Origin: Actinoplanes derwentensis
Lineage (GTDB): Bacteria; Actinomycetota; Actinomycetes; Mycobacteriales; Micromonosporaceae
Length of the DNA stretch: 64,000 nucleotides
Reading direction: 5' to 3'
Assembly (NCBI RefSeq): GCF_900104725.1
Contig: NZ_LT629758.1
Coordinates: forward strand, 3,472,001 to 3,536,000
The notes beneath the pieces are model-generated. The model did not search any database. It saw only the letters and a program-made list of their open reading frames with translations, and was not told the origin of the DNA. A program made the position numbers and the translations under genes. Below are positions 35,268 to 42,553 of the stretch, piece by piece (position 1 is the first letter of the stretch; each line of letters starts with the position of its first letter).

Positions 35268-36125
35268 ATGATCACTTTCACCGCCGACGGCATCACGTTG
35301 GCCGGCAATCTTTCCCTGGCCGGGCCGGATGCGCCCGCGGTCGTTCTGACCGGGCCGTTCACCGGCGTCAAGGAACAGGTCACAGGGACGTACGCGAAAC
35401 TTCTGCACGAACGGGGCGTGACCACGCTCGCCATCGACCACCGCGGTTTCGGCGAGAGCGGCGGGCGCCGGGCCCACGAGGACAGCCAGGGCAAACTGTC
35501 CGACCTGCGGGCTGCTGTGACAGTGCTCACCGAATACACCGACCGGATCGGGGTCGTCGGGATCTGTCTCGGCGGCGGTTACGCGGTGCGCGCCGGTGCC
35601 ACCGATCCCCGGCTGCGGGCGGTCGTGGGGATCGCGGGCGCCTACAACAGCCCCGCCCGGTTCAGTGCCGGTGACCCGGCTGGTTACCGCGATTCGCTCG
35701 CCTCGTTCATCGACCGCTACGACGAGGAACTGCCCGCGGTCGCCCCGGACGGCGCTCCGGCGGCGATGGGAGGCGACGAGCCGTACGCCTATTACGGCAC
35801 CGCCCGGTCGGCCGCCGAGCGCTGGGAGAACCGGGTGACCTGGGGTTCTCTGCATTCGCTGATGACACTCGACGCTTTGGGCGCGGCACCGTTGCTCGGC
35901 GACACCCCGCTGCTCGTGGTGCACGGCCGGGTCGACGATTACTGCTCCCCCGAACTGGCCCGAGCCGCCCACGACGCCGCCCCGGGCCCGAAGGAACTGC
36001 GGTGGCTCGATGCCGCCCAGCACATCGATCTCTACGACGTGGAGCCGTACGTCACACAGGCTGCCGACGCCGCCGCTGAGTTCCTGCATCGGCGTCTCGT
36101 AGCAGCTCCGGCCATGGTGCCCTGA
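35268..36125 (+). CDS. dienelactone-hydrolase-like alpha/beta hydrolase with Cys nucleophile
   Basis: 285 residues. The nucleophile elbow is GICLGG, with Cys100 where most alpha/beta hydrolases have Ser; this is the dienelactone-hydrolase pattern. Catalytic acid Asp223 or Asp224 (GRVDDYCSPE) and His252 (AAQHIDLYD) complete the triad. The N-terminal part (ITLAGNLSLAG, AIDHRGFGESGG) resembles YcjY-type hydrolases. Substrate unknown. It is divergent from the HxlR regulator and probably under its control, perhaps in detoxification of reactive electrophiles. Confidence 0.85.
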   Translation: MITFTADGITLAGNLSLAGPDAPAVVLTGPFTGVKEQVTGTYAKLLHERGVTTLAIDHRGFGESGGRRAHEDSQGKLSDLRAAVTVLTEYTDRIGVVGICLGGGYAVRAGATDPRLRAVVGIAGAYNSPARFSAGDPAGYRDSLASFIDRYDEELPAVAPDGAPAAMGGDEPYAYYGTARSAAERWENRVTWGSLHSLMTLDALGAAPLLGDTPLLVVHGRVDDYCSPELARAAHDAAPGPKELRWLDAAQHIDLYDVEPYVTQAADAAAEFLHRRLVAAPAMVP

Positions 36126-36172
36126 GGCGACCGGCAGCGGCCGCCCGGACCGGGTGGTCATATCCTTGACTC

Positions 36173-37873
36173 ATGGATGAAGATCTGGTGGGCGCCGATG
36201 CGGGATTCTCCGCCCTCGGTCTGCGTCCCGAACTGTTGCAGGCCCTGAGCGATCTGGGCTACGAAGAGCCGACCCCGATCCAGCGTGAGGCGATCCCTCG
36301 GCTGCTCGCCGGGGGCGACCTGGTCGGGCAGGCGGCGACCGGCACCGGCAAGACCGCGGCATTCGCTCTGCCGCTGCTGCACGCTCTCAGCGGCGGCAGC
36401 TCCAACGACCCCGGCGCCCTGGTGCTGGTGCCGACCCGTGAGCTGGCCGAACAGGTGTCCCAAGCGGTGCACCGCTACGGCCGCGCACTGAACGTGCGGG
36501 TGCTCCCGGTTTACGGCGGTCAGCCGATCAGCCGCCAGCTGCGGGTCCTCGAGCGCGGTGTCGACGTCGTCGTCGGCACCCCCGGCCGGGTCCTGGACCA
36601 CATCGAGCGCGGCACGCTCCGCCTCGACATGATCAGCACCGTCGTGCTCGACGAGGCCGACGAGATGCTGGACATGGGTTTCGCCGAGGACATCGAGGCG
36701 ATCCTTTCGGAAACCCCCACCGAGCGGCAGACCGTGCTGTTCTCGGCGACGATGCCGCCCCGCATCGACGCCATCGCCCGCAAGCATCTGCGCAATCCGG
36801 AGCGGATCCGGATGGGCCGCGACAACGCGGCCGCGGACCAGCTGCCCAAGGTGCGGCAGAGCGCCTACCTGGTGCCGCGCGGTCACCGGATGACGGCTCT
36901 GGCCCGGGTCCTGGACGTGGAGGCACCGACCGCGGCGATCGTCTTCTGCCGCACCCGTGAAGAGGTCGACCAGGTGACCGAAGGCCTCAACGGCCGCGGT
37001 TACCGGTCCGAGGCGCTGCACGGCGGCCTCGGCCAGGAACAGCGCGACCGGGTGATGGGGCGGCTGCGGGCCGGCCACACCGAGCTGCTGGTGGCCACCG
37101 ACGTGGCGGCCCGTGGGCTGGACGTCGACCTGCTCACCCACGTGATCAACTACAACCTGCCGACGGCGCCGGAAGCCTACGTGCACCGGATCGGCCGGGT
37201 CGGCCGCGCCGGGCGCGAGGGCGCAGCGATCACGCTGATCGAGCCGCGTGACGTGCGCCTGATGCAGGCCGTCGAGCGGCTCACCGGCCAGCGTGTCAAG
37301 CCGGAGCAGCTGCCGACCGTGGCCGACCTGCGGGCCAAGCGCCTGGACCTGCTGCGCGAGACGATGAGGGCCGCCGCGGAGGGCGACGACCTGGAGCGGT
37401 TCCGCCCGTTGCTGGCCGGGCTCACCGACAGTCTCGACCTGGAGCAGGTCGCCCTGGCCGGGCTGAAACTGCTGCACGAGAACACCCGCGGCGACATCGA
37501 CGAGACCGAGATCCCCCTCGTCGAGTCCGCCCGTGACAAGCGCCGCGAGCCCCGCGACCAGTCCCAGTGGGAGTCCCGTGGTCAGGGGCAGCGTGGCGGC
37601 CGCGGCCAGCAGGGCCGCGCGGGTCGCGGTGGCGTGGCCAGGGTCTTCGTCGGGCTCGGCCGCCGGGCCGGTCTGCGCCCGCAGGACCTGGTCGGCGCGA
37701 TCGCCGGCGAGGCCGGACTGCAGGGCCGAGACGTCGGAGCCATCGAGATCACCGACCGCTTCTCCCTGGTCGAGGTCCCCGAGGCAGCCGCCGACCGAGT
37801 GATCAAGGCGCTGCAGAACTCCGCGATCCGCGGCCGCCGCCCCGCCGTCCGCCGGGAACGTTCCGGCTCCTGA
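36173..37873 (+). CDS. DEAD-box RNA helicase (DeaD/CsdA type)
   Basis: 566 residues. Helicase motifs in order: F-x-x-LGL and Q motif (TPIQREAIP), motif I AATGTGKT (54-61), Ia PTRELAEQ, Ib TPGRVLDH, II DEAD in VLDEADEML, III SAT, IV IVFCRTREE, V ATDVAARGLDV and VI YVHRIGRVGRAGR. A Gly/Arg-rich linker (about 470-495) precedes a C-terminal DbpA-like RNA-binding domain (about 496-555: VARVFVGLGRRAGLRPQDLVGAI). It remodels structured RNA, probably in ribosome assembly or cold adaptation. It appears monocistronic. Confidence 0.95.
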   Translation: MDEDLVGADAGFSALGLRPELLQALSDLGYEEPTPIQREAIPRLLAGGDLVGQAATGTGKTAAFALPLLHALSGGSSNDPGALVLVPTRELAEQVSQAVHRYGRALNVRVLPVYGGQPISRQLRVLERGVDVVVGTPGRVLDHIERGTLRLDMISTVVLDEADEMLDMGFAEDIEAILSETPTERQTVLFSATMPPRIDAIARKHLRNPERIRMGRDNAAADQLPKVRQSAYLVPRGHRMTALARVLDVEAPTAAIVFCRTREEVDQVTEGLNGRGYRSEALHGGLGQEQRDRVMGRLRAGHTELLVATDVAARGLDVDLLTHVINYNLPTAPEAYVHRIGRVGRAGREGAAITLIEPRDVRLMQAVERLTGQRVKPEQLPTVADLRAKRLDLLRETMRAAAEGDDLERFRPLLAGLTDSLDLEQVALAGLKLLHENTRGDIDETEIPLVESARDKRREPRDQSQWESRGQGQRGGRGQQGRAGRGGVARVFVGLGRRAGLRPQDLVGAIAGEAGLQGRDVGAIEITDRFSLVEVPEAAADRVIKALQNSAIRGRRPAVRRERSGS

Positions 37874-37900
37874 CCGAGGCCCATGGCCCACTGGCCGCGG

Positions 37901-37957
37901 CCCCAAGGCCTATGCCCCGAGGTCCACGCCCAAGGCCCCACGCCCCGAGGCTGCACC
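37901..37957. repeat. two imperfect ~28-bp repeats, intergenic
   Basis: Two adjacent copies, each containing CCCAAGGCC and GCCCCGAGG, begin at 37901 and 37929 in the 176-bp gap between the convergent helicase and SDR genes. They are GC-rich and open in several frames but have no gene character. Confidence 0.5.
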
Positions 37958-38049
37958 GCCTCAAGGCACTGCGTCTCCGCAGCTTCGTTCGATGGCTCGG
38001 CGGCTGCCGAGCAGACCCCCGCGGCCACTCTTCACGGCCCGGGCCTCGC

Positions 38050-38799
38050 TCAACAGCCGCCGTCAACGGCGATCACCTGGCCGGTGATGCCGGTGTTCGC
38101 CGCGGAGGCGAGGAAGACCACTGGGGCCGCGATCTCCTCGGCGGTCAGGAGCCGGCCGAGCGGGATCTGCTCGAGGTAACTCTCCGGAACCGAGTCGACG
38201 ATGTGCCCGTTGGTGGCGGTCCTGGTCAGGCCCGGCGAGACCACGTTGGTGAGGATGTCACCGGAACCACCCAGCGAGAACGCGGCCGACCGGTTGAAGC
38301 CGTGCAGAGCGGATTTTGCGGCACCGTAGAACTCGCCGCCGGCCATGCCCTGCGTCGCGATCGATGACGACACGTGCACCAGACGGCCCCAGCCGCGCTC
38401 CCGCATGTGCGGAACGACCAGCCGGCTGAGGGTCAGCACGCCCTCGATGTTGTCGCGTACGACCCGCTGCCAGAGATCTTCGGGCGTGTCATCGAAGCTG
38501 CCGCCCGGCTGTGCGGAACCCCAGCGGACAGCGTTGTTGACCAGCACGTCGATGCGGCCTGACCAGGCGATTACCGCCTCGATCAGATCGCGGGCGGTGC
38601 TGGGATCACCGAGGTCGAACCGGGCGACCAGGGTGCGCCCACCCAGATCAGCCGCCAGCTTCTCGGCTTTCTCCGCGGCCCCGTGGTAGGTCAGCACCAC
38701 ATCCGCCCCTTCGGCGGCGAAACGCCGGGCGATCGGGTCGCCCAGCCCGCCGGTCGCGCCGGTGACGATCACGGTCCGTCCCGCGAGTCCCATGTCCAT
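38050..38799 (-). CDS. SDR-family oxidoreductase
   Basis: 249 residues from ATG 38799 (GGGGAGG 9 nt upstream). Classical SDR: NAD(P)-binding TGATGGLG (14-21), VNNA (87-90), catalytic Ser144-146 region in VHVSSS, Tyr158 and Lys162 in YGAAK, and C-terminal VIAVDGGC. The fold and length are those of 3-oxoacyl-ACP-reductase-like enzymes; substrate unknown. It is divergent from an XRE/MmyB-type regulator, a pairing common in actinomycetes, with a palindrome between them. Confidence 0.9.
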   Translation of the reverse strand: MDMGLAGRTVIVTGATGGLGDPIARRFAAEGADVVLTYHGAAEKAEKLAADLGGRTLVARFDLGDPSTARDLIEAVIAWSGRIDVLVNNAVRWGSAQPGGSFDDTPEDLWQRVVRDNIEGVLTLSRLVVPHMRERGWGRLVHVSSSIATQGMAGGEFYGAAKSALHGFNRSAAFSLGGSGDILTNVVSPGLTRTATNGHIVDSVPESYLEQIPLGRLLTAEEIAAPVVFLASAANTGITGQVIAVDGGC

Positions 38800-38884
38800 C
38801 AGTTCGTTCCTCCCCATCGGATACGTCCACCGTGCCGCATCTCGCGGGGCGGAGGGAGGCCCTGCTGAGGCTGGCTCCGCTGGG

Positions 38885-38905
38885 GCTGGCCCTATCAGGG
38901 CCAGC
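38885..38905. promoter_or_regulatory. palindrome in the SDR/XRE divergent promoter region
   Basis: Perfect 9-bp arms GCTGGCCCT and AGGGCCAGC around ATC, located 32 bp before the regulator start and 85 bp before the SDR start. A further GGCTGGC lies just upstream. A likely binding site of the adjacent XRE/MmyB regulator. Confidence 0.6.
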
Positions 38906-38937
38906 TTCCGGGGACGGCGAATGGATAGGTTCGAGGC

Positions 38938-39795
38938 ATGCCGACGACACCTGCGGACAACGAACTCGGGCGATACCTGCGCACCCGGCGTGAGTCCACC
39001 CCGCCAGCCGTGGTGGGTCTGCCGGCCGGACCCCGGCGGCGGACTCCGGGGCTGCGACGGGCCGAGCTCGCCACCCTGGCCGGGATGAGCGTCGAATATC
39101 TGACCAGGCTGGAGCAGGGTCGTGACCGGCGACCATCGCCCGAGGTGCTGAACGCGCTGGCCACCGCGCTCCGGTTCACCCTCGCCGACCGCGAGCACCT
39201 GCGCTTTCTCGGCAAGGCACTGGCCGGAGTGATGTGCCCGTCCGGGCACGCCCCGGCGACGGAGGTCCGGCCGACGGTGCGGGCGCTGCTGGACCGGCTC
39301 GAACCGGGGCCAGCGATGGTGCTCAACCGGCTCGGTGACGTGCTGGCGGCCACCAAGGGTTACCAGGATCTGATGCGGCCACTCGGCTTGCTGGACGACC
39401 GCCGGGTCAACGTGATCCGGTGGCATTTCGTCGACGATCGGGCCCGGGCCGCCTGTCCTGACTGGGCGGCGCTCGCCGACGAGCACGTGGCGTGGCTCAA
39501 GACCGAGGTGCGGCGCGGCGACCGGCACGCCATCGAGCTGGCCGGCGATCTGACGGTGCTGGCCGGCGGTGAGTTCGCCGGCCGGATGGCGGCACCGTCC
39601 GGGCCGGCCGCACGGGCCGGGGTGGAGCGGATGGCGCATCCCGAGGCGGGGCGGCTGGCTCTGGCGTTCGAGATCCTCGAACTGCCGGACGCCGACGAAC
39701 AGCGCCTCGTCGTGTACCTTCCGGCGGACGCGGCCACGACGGCGGTGCTGGATCGGCTGGCTGTCCGGCGACCAGGTGTCCTCCGAGCCGTTTGA
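38938..39795 (+). CDS. XRE-family regulator with MmyB-like ligand-binding domain
   Basis: 285 residues. The N-terminal helix-turn-helix (about 8-70: LGRYLRTRRE, TPGLRRAELATLAGMSVEYLTRLEQGRDRRPS) is the typical actinobacterial form, followed by a PAS-like MmyB ligand-binding domain (about 105-275: AMVLNRLGDVLAATKGYQDL, NVIRWHFVDDRAR). Members often bind fatty acids and repress a divergent SDR gene, which is the arrangement here. Confidence 0.92.
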   Translation: MPTTPADNELGRYLRTRRESTPPAVVGLPAGPRRRTPGLRRAELATLAGMSVEYLTRLEQGRDRRPSPEVLNALATALRFTLADREHLRFLGKALAGVMCPSGHAPATEVRPTVRALLDRLEPGPAMVLNRLGDVLAATKGYQDLMRPLGLLDDRRVNVIRWHFVDDRARAACPDWAALADEHVAWLKTEVRRGDRHAIELAGDLTVLAGGEFAGRMAAPSGPAARAGVERMAHPEAGRLALAFEILELPDADEQRLVVYLPADAATTAVLDRLAVRRPGVLRAV

Positions 39796-39866
39796 CGGGC
39801 GTACGGCGTCGAAAGCTTTTCGGGGTTGCCGGTAACGAGGGGCACGGGACCGGACATGGACGTGTC

Positions 39867-40436
39867 GTGAGTTCTGGCGACGAGCATGAGCAGCGCTTCC
39901 GGCGTGTCTATGCCGAAAATTTCCAAGCGCTTCTGGCGTACGCGTTACGGCGGGTCGAGCAGCCGGCGGATGCCGCGGACGTGGTGTCCGAGACTTTTCT
40001 CGTGGCGTGGCGGCGCAGTCGTGACCTGCCGCCGGAGGAGGAGATACGGCTGTGGCTGTACGGGGTGGCCCGGCGTGTCCTGGCGAACCATCACCGCGGT
40101 GGGACACGCCGGGAACGGCTCGGCGATCGGCTGCGGCAGCGGTTGACGGCGGTCCTCTCCCGGGATCCGGGCAGTGACGTGCCGCAGCGGCTGGTGGTCC
40201 GGGCGGCGCTGGCCCGGCTCGACGAGACGGACCGGGAGCTGATGATGCTGACGATCTGGGAGGGCCTGCAACCACGGGAGGCGGCGGAGGTGCTGGCGCT
40301 GAACCCGGGAGCGGTCCGCACCCGTCTGTCGCGGGCGCGAGCGAGACTGCGCGAACTGGTCGGTGACGATCTGGGGCCGCCCGGACATGAACTCGACGTC
40401 CTGACCGGAACCGCCGCCCCGAAGGAGGGCCGATGA
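39867..40436 (+). CDS. RNA polymerase sigma factor, ECF/sigma-70 family
   Basis: 189 residues from GTG 39867; the ribosome-binding site is weak, and an upstream in-frame ATG (39792) would overlap the XRE gene. Region 2 (about 10-75: FQALLAYALRRVEQPADAADVVSETFLVAWRR) binds core polymerase and the -10 element; region 4 (about 115-170: LDETDRELMMLTIWEGLQPREAAEVLALNPGAVRTRLSRARARL) recognises the -35. Its TGA overlaps the ATG of a membrane protein gene of the CU044_5270 type, its usual partner and likely anti-sigma regulator. Confidence 0.9.
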   Translation: MSSGDEHEQRFRRVYAENFQALLAYALRRVEQPADAADVVSETFLVAWRRSRDLPPEEEIRLWLYGVARRVLANHHRGGTRRERLGDRLRQRLTAVLSRDPGSDVPQRLVVRAALARLDETDRELMMLTIWEGLQPREAAEVLALNPGAVRTRLSRARARLRELVGDDLGPPGHELDVLTGTAAPKEGR

Positions 40437-41527
40437 CCGAGGAACACCTCGACCGCCTGGTACGAGACGCCGACCCCTACCGGACCGATCTGGCCGCCCG
40501 ACTCGGTGGAGCGGAGCAGACGCTCCTGGAGGAGATCATGTCCACCCCGAAACTCGAATCGGTGCCCGTTTCCCCGGTGTCGGAGAACCCCGCGCCGGTA
40601 CGCCGGGCGTTCGGCCGCCGTCTCGGCGGCGCGGTCGCCGCGGCTGCCGTCGTCACCGGTGTCATCGGCGCCGCGACCCTGCTGCGCGACCAAGGCGGTG
40701 CGGACCAGCGTGGTGCGGACCTGGCCGGGCCGGTGGGTCTGCCCAGTGCGGACGCCGCCGGCTACGAACTGGATCTGAAGGCCGCGGAGAAGCTGCCGCG
40801 GCTGCTGATCGACGATCCTGCCTGGAAGATCGCAGCCGTCAGCGGTTTCGCAGCCGAGAGAGGCACGATCCGGTTCACCGACGGCTCCCGGGAGGCCGAG
40901 GTGGGCTGGTACCCGGCGAAGACCTACGACAGCTACCACCAGGACCGGCTCCGGATCGGTACGCCGGTGCCGGCCACCGTGGCCGGCACGAAGGCGAACG
41001 TCTTCGCGTACAGCTCCGACGACTTCGTGGCGCAGCTCGTGCCGAACGGTAGCGCCTTCGTCGAGCTGCGGGCCAACGGTCTGCCCCGGGCCGAGTTCGA
41101 GCAGGTCCTCACCCGTGTGGTGCAGGTCGAACCGGACCGGTTCCTGGCCGCGATGCCGGCTGAGGTGATCACGTCGAGCCGGGTCCGCGCCGCAGCGGCC
41201 GAGATCCTCAGCGATGTGCCGATTCCCCCGGGCTTCGACATCGACAAGATCGATGCCGCGGGGGCGAATGATCCTTACCAGTTCGGCGCGGTCGTCACCG
41301 GCCAGGTCACCTGCACCTGGATCGCCGAGTGGATCCGCGCCGACAGCGCGGGCGACGACGACTCGGCGAAGGTGGCTGCCGCCGCCCTGCGCAGCAGCCA
41401 CCAGTGGAAGATTCTCAAGAACATGAAGGACAAGGGCGGCTGGTCCGAGGTGCTCTGGGAGATCGCTGACAAGGTCGCCGACGGCACCGTGCCGGAGCAG
41501 TACAAGTCCGGAATCGGCTGCCCGTGA
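40433..41527 (+). CDS. CU044_5270-type membrane protein, putative anti-sigma partner
   Basis: 364 residues, ATG overlapping the sigma gene stop. A cytoplasmic N-terminus of about 60 residues (EEHLDRLVRDADPY, then LLEEIMSTP) precedes one transmembrane helix (about 66-83) and a large outside domain. No zinc-binding HxxxCxxC anti-sigma motif is present, so inhibition of the sigma factor, if it occurs, uses another surface. Tight coupling to the sigma gene supports a joint role in a surface signal response. Confidence 0.75.
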   Translation: MTEEHLDRLVRDADPYRTDLAARLGGAEQTLLEEIMSTPKLESVPVSPVSENPAPVRRAFGRRLGGAVAAAAVVTGVIGAATLLRDQGGADQRGADLAGPVGLPSADAAGYELDLKAAEKLPRLLIDDPAWKIAAVSGFAAERGTIRFTDGSREAEVGWYPAKTYDSYHQDRLRIGTPVPATVAGTKANVFAYSSDDFVAQLVPNGSAFVELRANGLPRAEFEQVLTRVVQVEPDRFLAAMPAEVITSSRVRAAAAEILSDVPIPPGFDIDKIDAAGANDPYQFGAVVTGQVTCTWIAEWIRADSAGDDDSAKVAAAALRSSHQWKILKNMKDKGGWSEVLWEIADKVADGTVPEQYKSGIGCP

Positions 41528-41533
41528 CAAAAC

Positions 41534-41568
41534 CCCGGGTCGGGGCGCGATTCGCACCCCGGCCCGGG
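41534..41568. terminator. hairpin terminator after the sigma/anti-sigma operon
   Basis: Arms CCCGGGTCGGGG and CCCCGGCCCGGG (11 of 12 Watson-Crick, one G-T pair) around an 11-nt loop, starting 7 bp after the stop codon at 41527. GC-rich, without T-tract. Confidence 0.75.
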
Positions 41569-41691
41569 CGCTACTGACAGCCGCCCGCCCGACCGGGCAC
41601 TACTGACTGGTGCCGCCCGACCGGGCGCTCCTGGCCGCTGCCCGACCGGCCGGGCGCTACTGACTGGGGCCGCCGGCCGGATGCTGTTGGC
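41564..41691. repeat. degenerate ~28-bp tandem repeat, five copies
   Basis: Copies of a CCGGGC(G/A)CTACTGAC-like core begin at 41564, 41593, 41621, 41650 and 41677 (periods 27-29 bp), the third and fifth more diverged. They fill the gap between the convergent sigma operon and GPP34 gene and partly overlap the terminator. No coding role is evident. Confidence 0.65.
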
Positions 41692-41712
41692 CGCTGGCGG
41701 CCTGGGCGGCTG

Positions 41713-42351
41713 TTACCGACCGACGGCGGAGTGGACGGCCACGTCTCGGGTCTGGGCGATCAGGTGGTGCAGCGGCTCGGGGAGGTTTCGGCGAAACTGG
41801 TCGGACAGGCGCGCCCGGTCGCGGGGATTGCAGGTGGCCAGTACGAACTCGTCGAGTCCGGTGGCGAGGATCATTCCGGCCAGCATCAGGTCGGCGACGT
41901 CGAGCGGCTGGTTGTAGGACAGGGCGGTCCGGATTCGGGCGGCCGGTTCGCCGGGGCCGCGCGGGTCGGTGAACACCAGCGACGACGTGGAACCGAGCAG
42001 CCGGCGTCTCGTCTCCCGGCGCAGCGCCCCGCCGGTGGTCAGTCGCTGTTCGATCAGGTCGGTGACCAGGCCGGTGGCCGGCAGGTAGACGATCCACTGG
42101 TGAAGCCCGTGCGGGCCGGGCATCGCCACCAGCCGCTCCAGGAGCCGGCTGGTGGCCAGGTCCGCGGTGGGCTGCTCGTCGATCACCTGCAGGGTGTCGC
42201 CGGACATCCGGACACGGCGCCAGAACAGCAGTTCGCCGAGCAGTGCGGCACCGAGACCGATGGCCAGCACGGCCGGGGCGAGCAGGGCCCGGCCACCGAT
42301 GCCGTCGTGCGCTGCCAGATAGAGGTCGTCGGCGGGCGGGCGCTTGGTCAT
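41713..42351 (-). CDS. GPP34 (GOLPH3/VPS74-like) family protein
   Basis: 212 residues with the family opening DDLYLAAHD, GLGAALLGELLFW and the conserved helical core containing RLLERLVAMPGPHGLHQWI. Eukaryotic GOLPH3 binds phosphatidylinositol-4-phosphate at the Golgi; the actinobacterial family is widespread and has no assigned function. Three direct repeats lie just upstream. It appears to be a single gene, convergent with the sigma operon. Confidence 0.85.
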   Translation of the reverse strand: MTKRPPADDLYLAAHDGIGGRALLAPAVLAIGLGAALLGELLFWRRVRMSGDTLQVIDEQPTADLATSRLLERLVAMPGPHGLHQWIVYLPATGLVTDLIEQRLTTGGALRRETRRRLLGSTSSLVFTDPRGPGEPAARIRTALSYNQPLDVADLMLAGMILATGLDEFVLATCNPRDRARLSDQFRRNLPEPLHHLIAQTRDVAVHSAVGR

Positions 42352-42370
42352 CCGTTCGGCCTCGGCGATC

Positions 42371-42408
42371 GGCGGTGAGTGGGCGGTGAGGTGGTGACTG
42401 GGCGGTGA
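42371..42408. repeat. three GGCGGTGA direct repeats upstream of the GPP34 gene
   Basis: Exact copies at 42371-42378, 42382-42389 and 42401-42408 (11- and 19-bp steps), 20-57 bp before the GPP34 start. They could be a regulator-binding array for that gene; no cognate regulator is apparent. Confidence 0.5.
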
Positions 42409-42477
42409 AGTGGCGCAACCGTAGCCGCGTCGGGTTGCCGGAGGGTTACGCGCCGCCGAAAGGCCGGGACGAGAAGA

Positions 42478-42516
42478 AACCTCGCTGCCGGTCGGGATGG
42501 GACCGGCAGCGAGGTT
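42478..42516 (-). terminator. strong intrinsic terminator after the MMPL gene
   Basis: Perfect 16-bp arms AACCTCGCTGCCGGTC and GACCGGCAGCGAGGTT with a 7-nt loop. Read on the minus strand it follows the MMPL stop (42554) and is trailed by a T-rich stretch, so it is a textbook terminator for that operon. Confidence 0.9.
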
Positions 42517-42553
42517 CGTCAGAGGTGGATCAGTGCAGGGCGGTCAGGGCCGA

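Noticed and set aside
36158..37906. 582-codon open frame opposite the DEAD-box helicase
   Set aside because: It lies wholly antisense to a helicase with all motifs intact and has no recognisable domain or ribosome-binding site.
38800..40275. Long N-terminal extension of the SDR gene (about 490 codons upstream in frame)
   Set aside because: The extension is antisense to the XRE regulator and sigma factor and lacks a domain; a good ribosome-binding site marks the SDR start at 38799.
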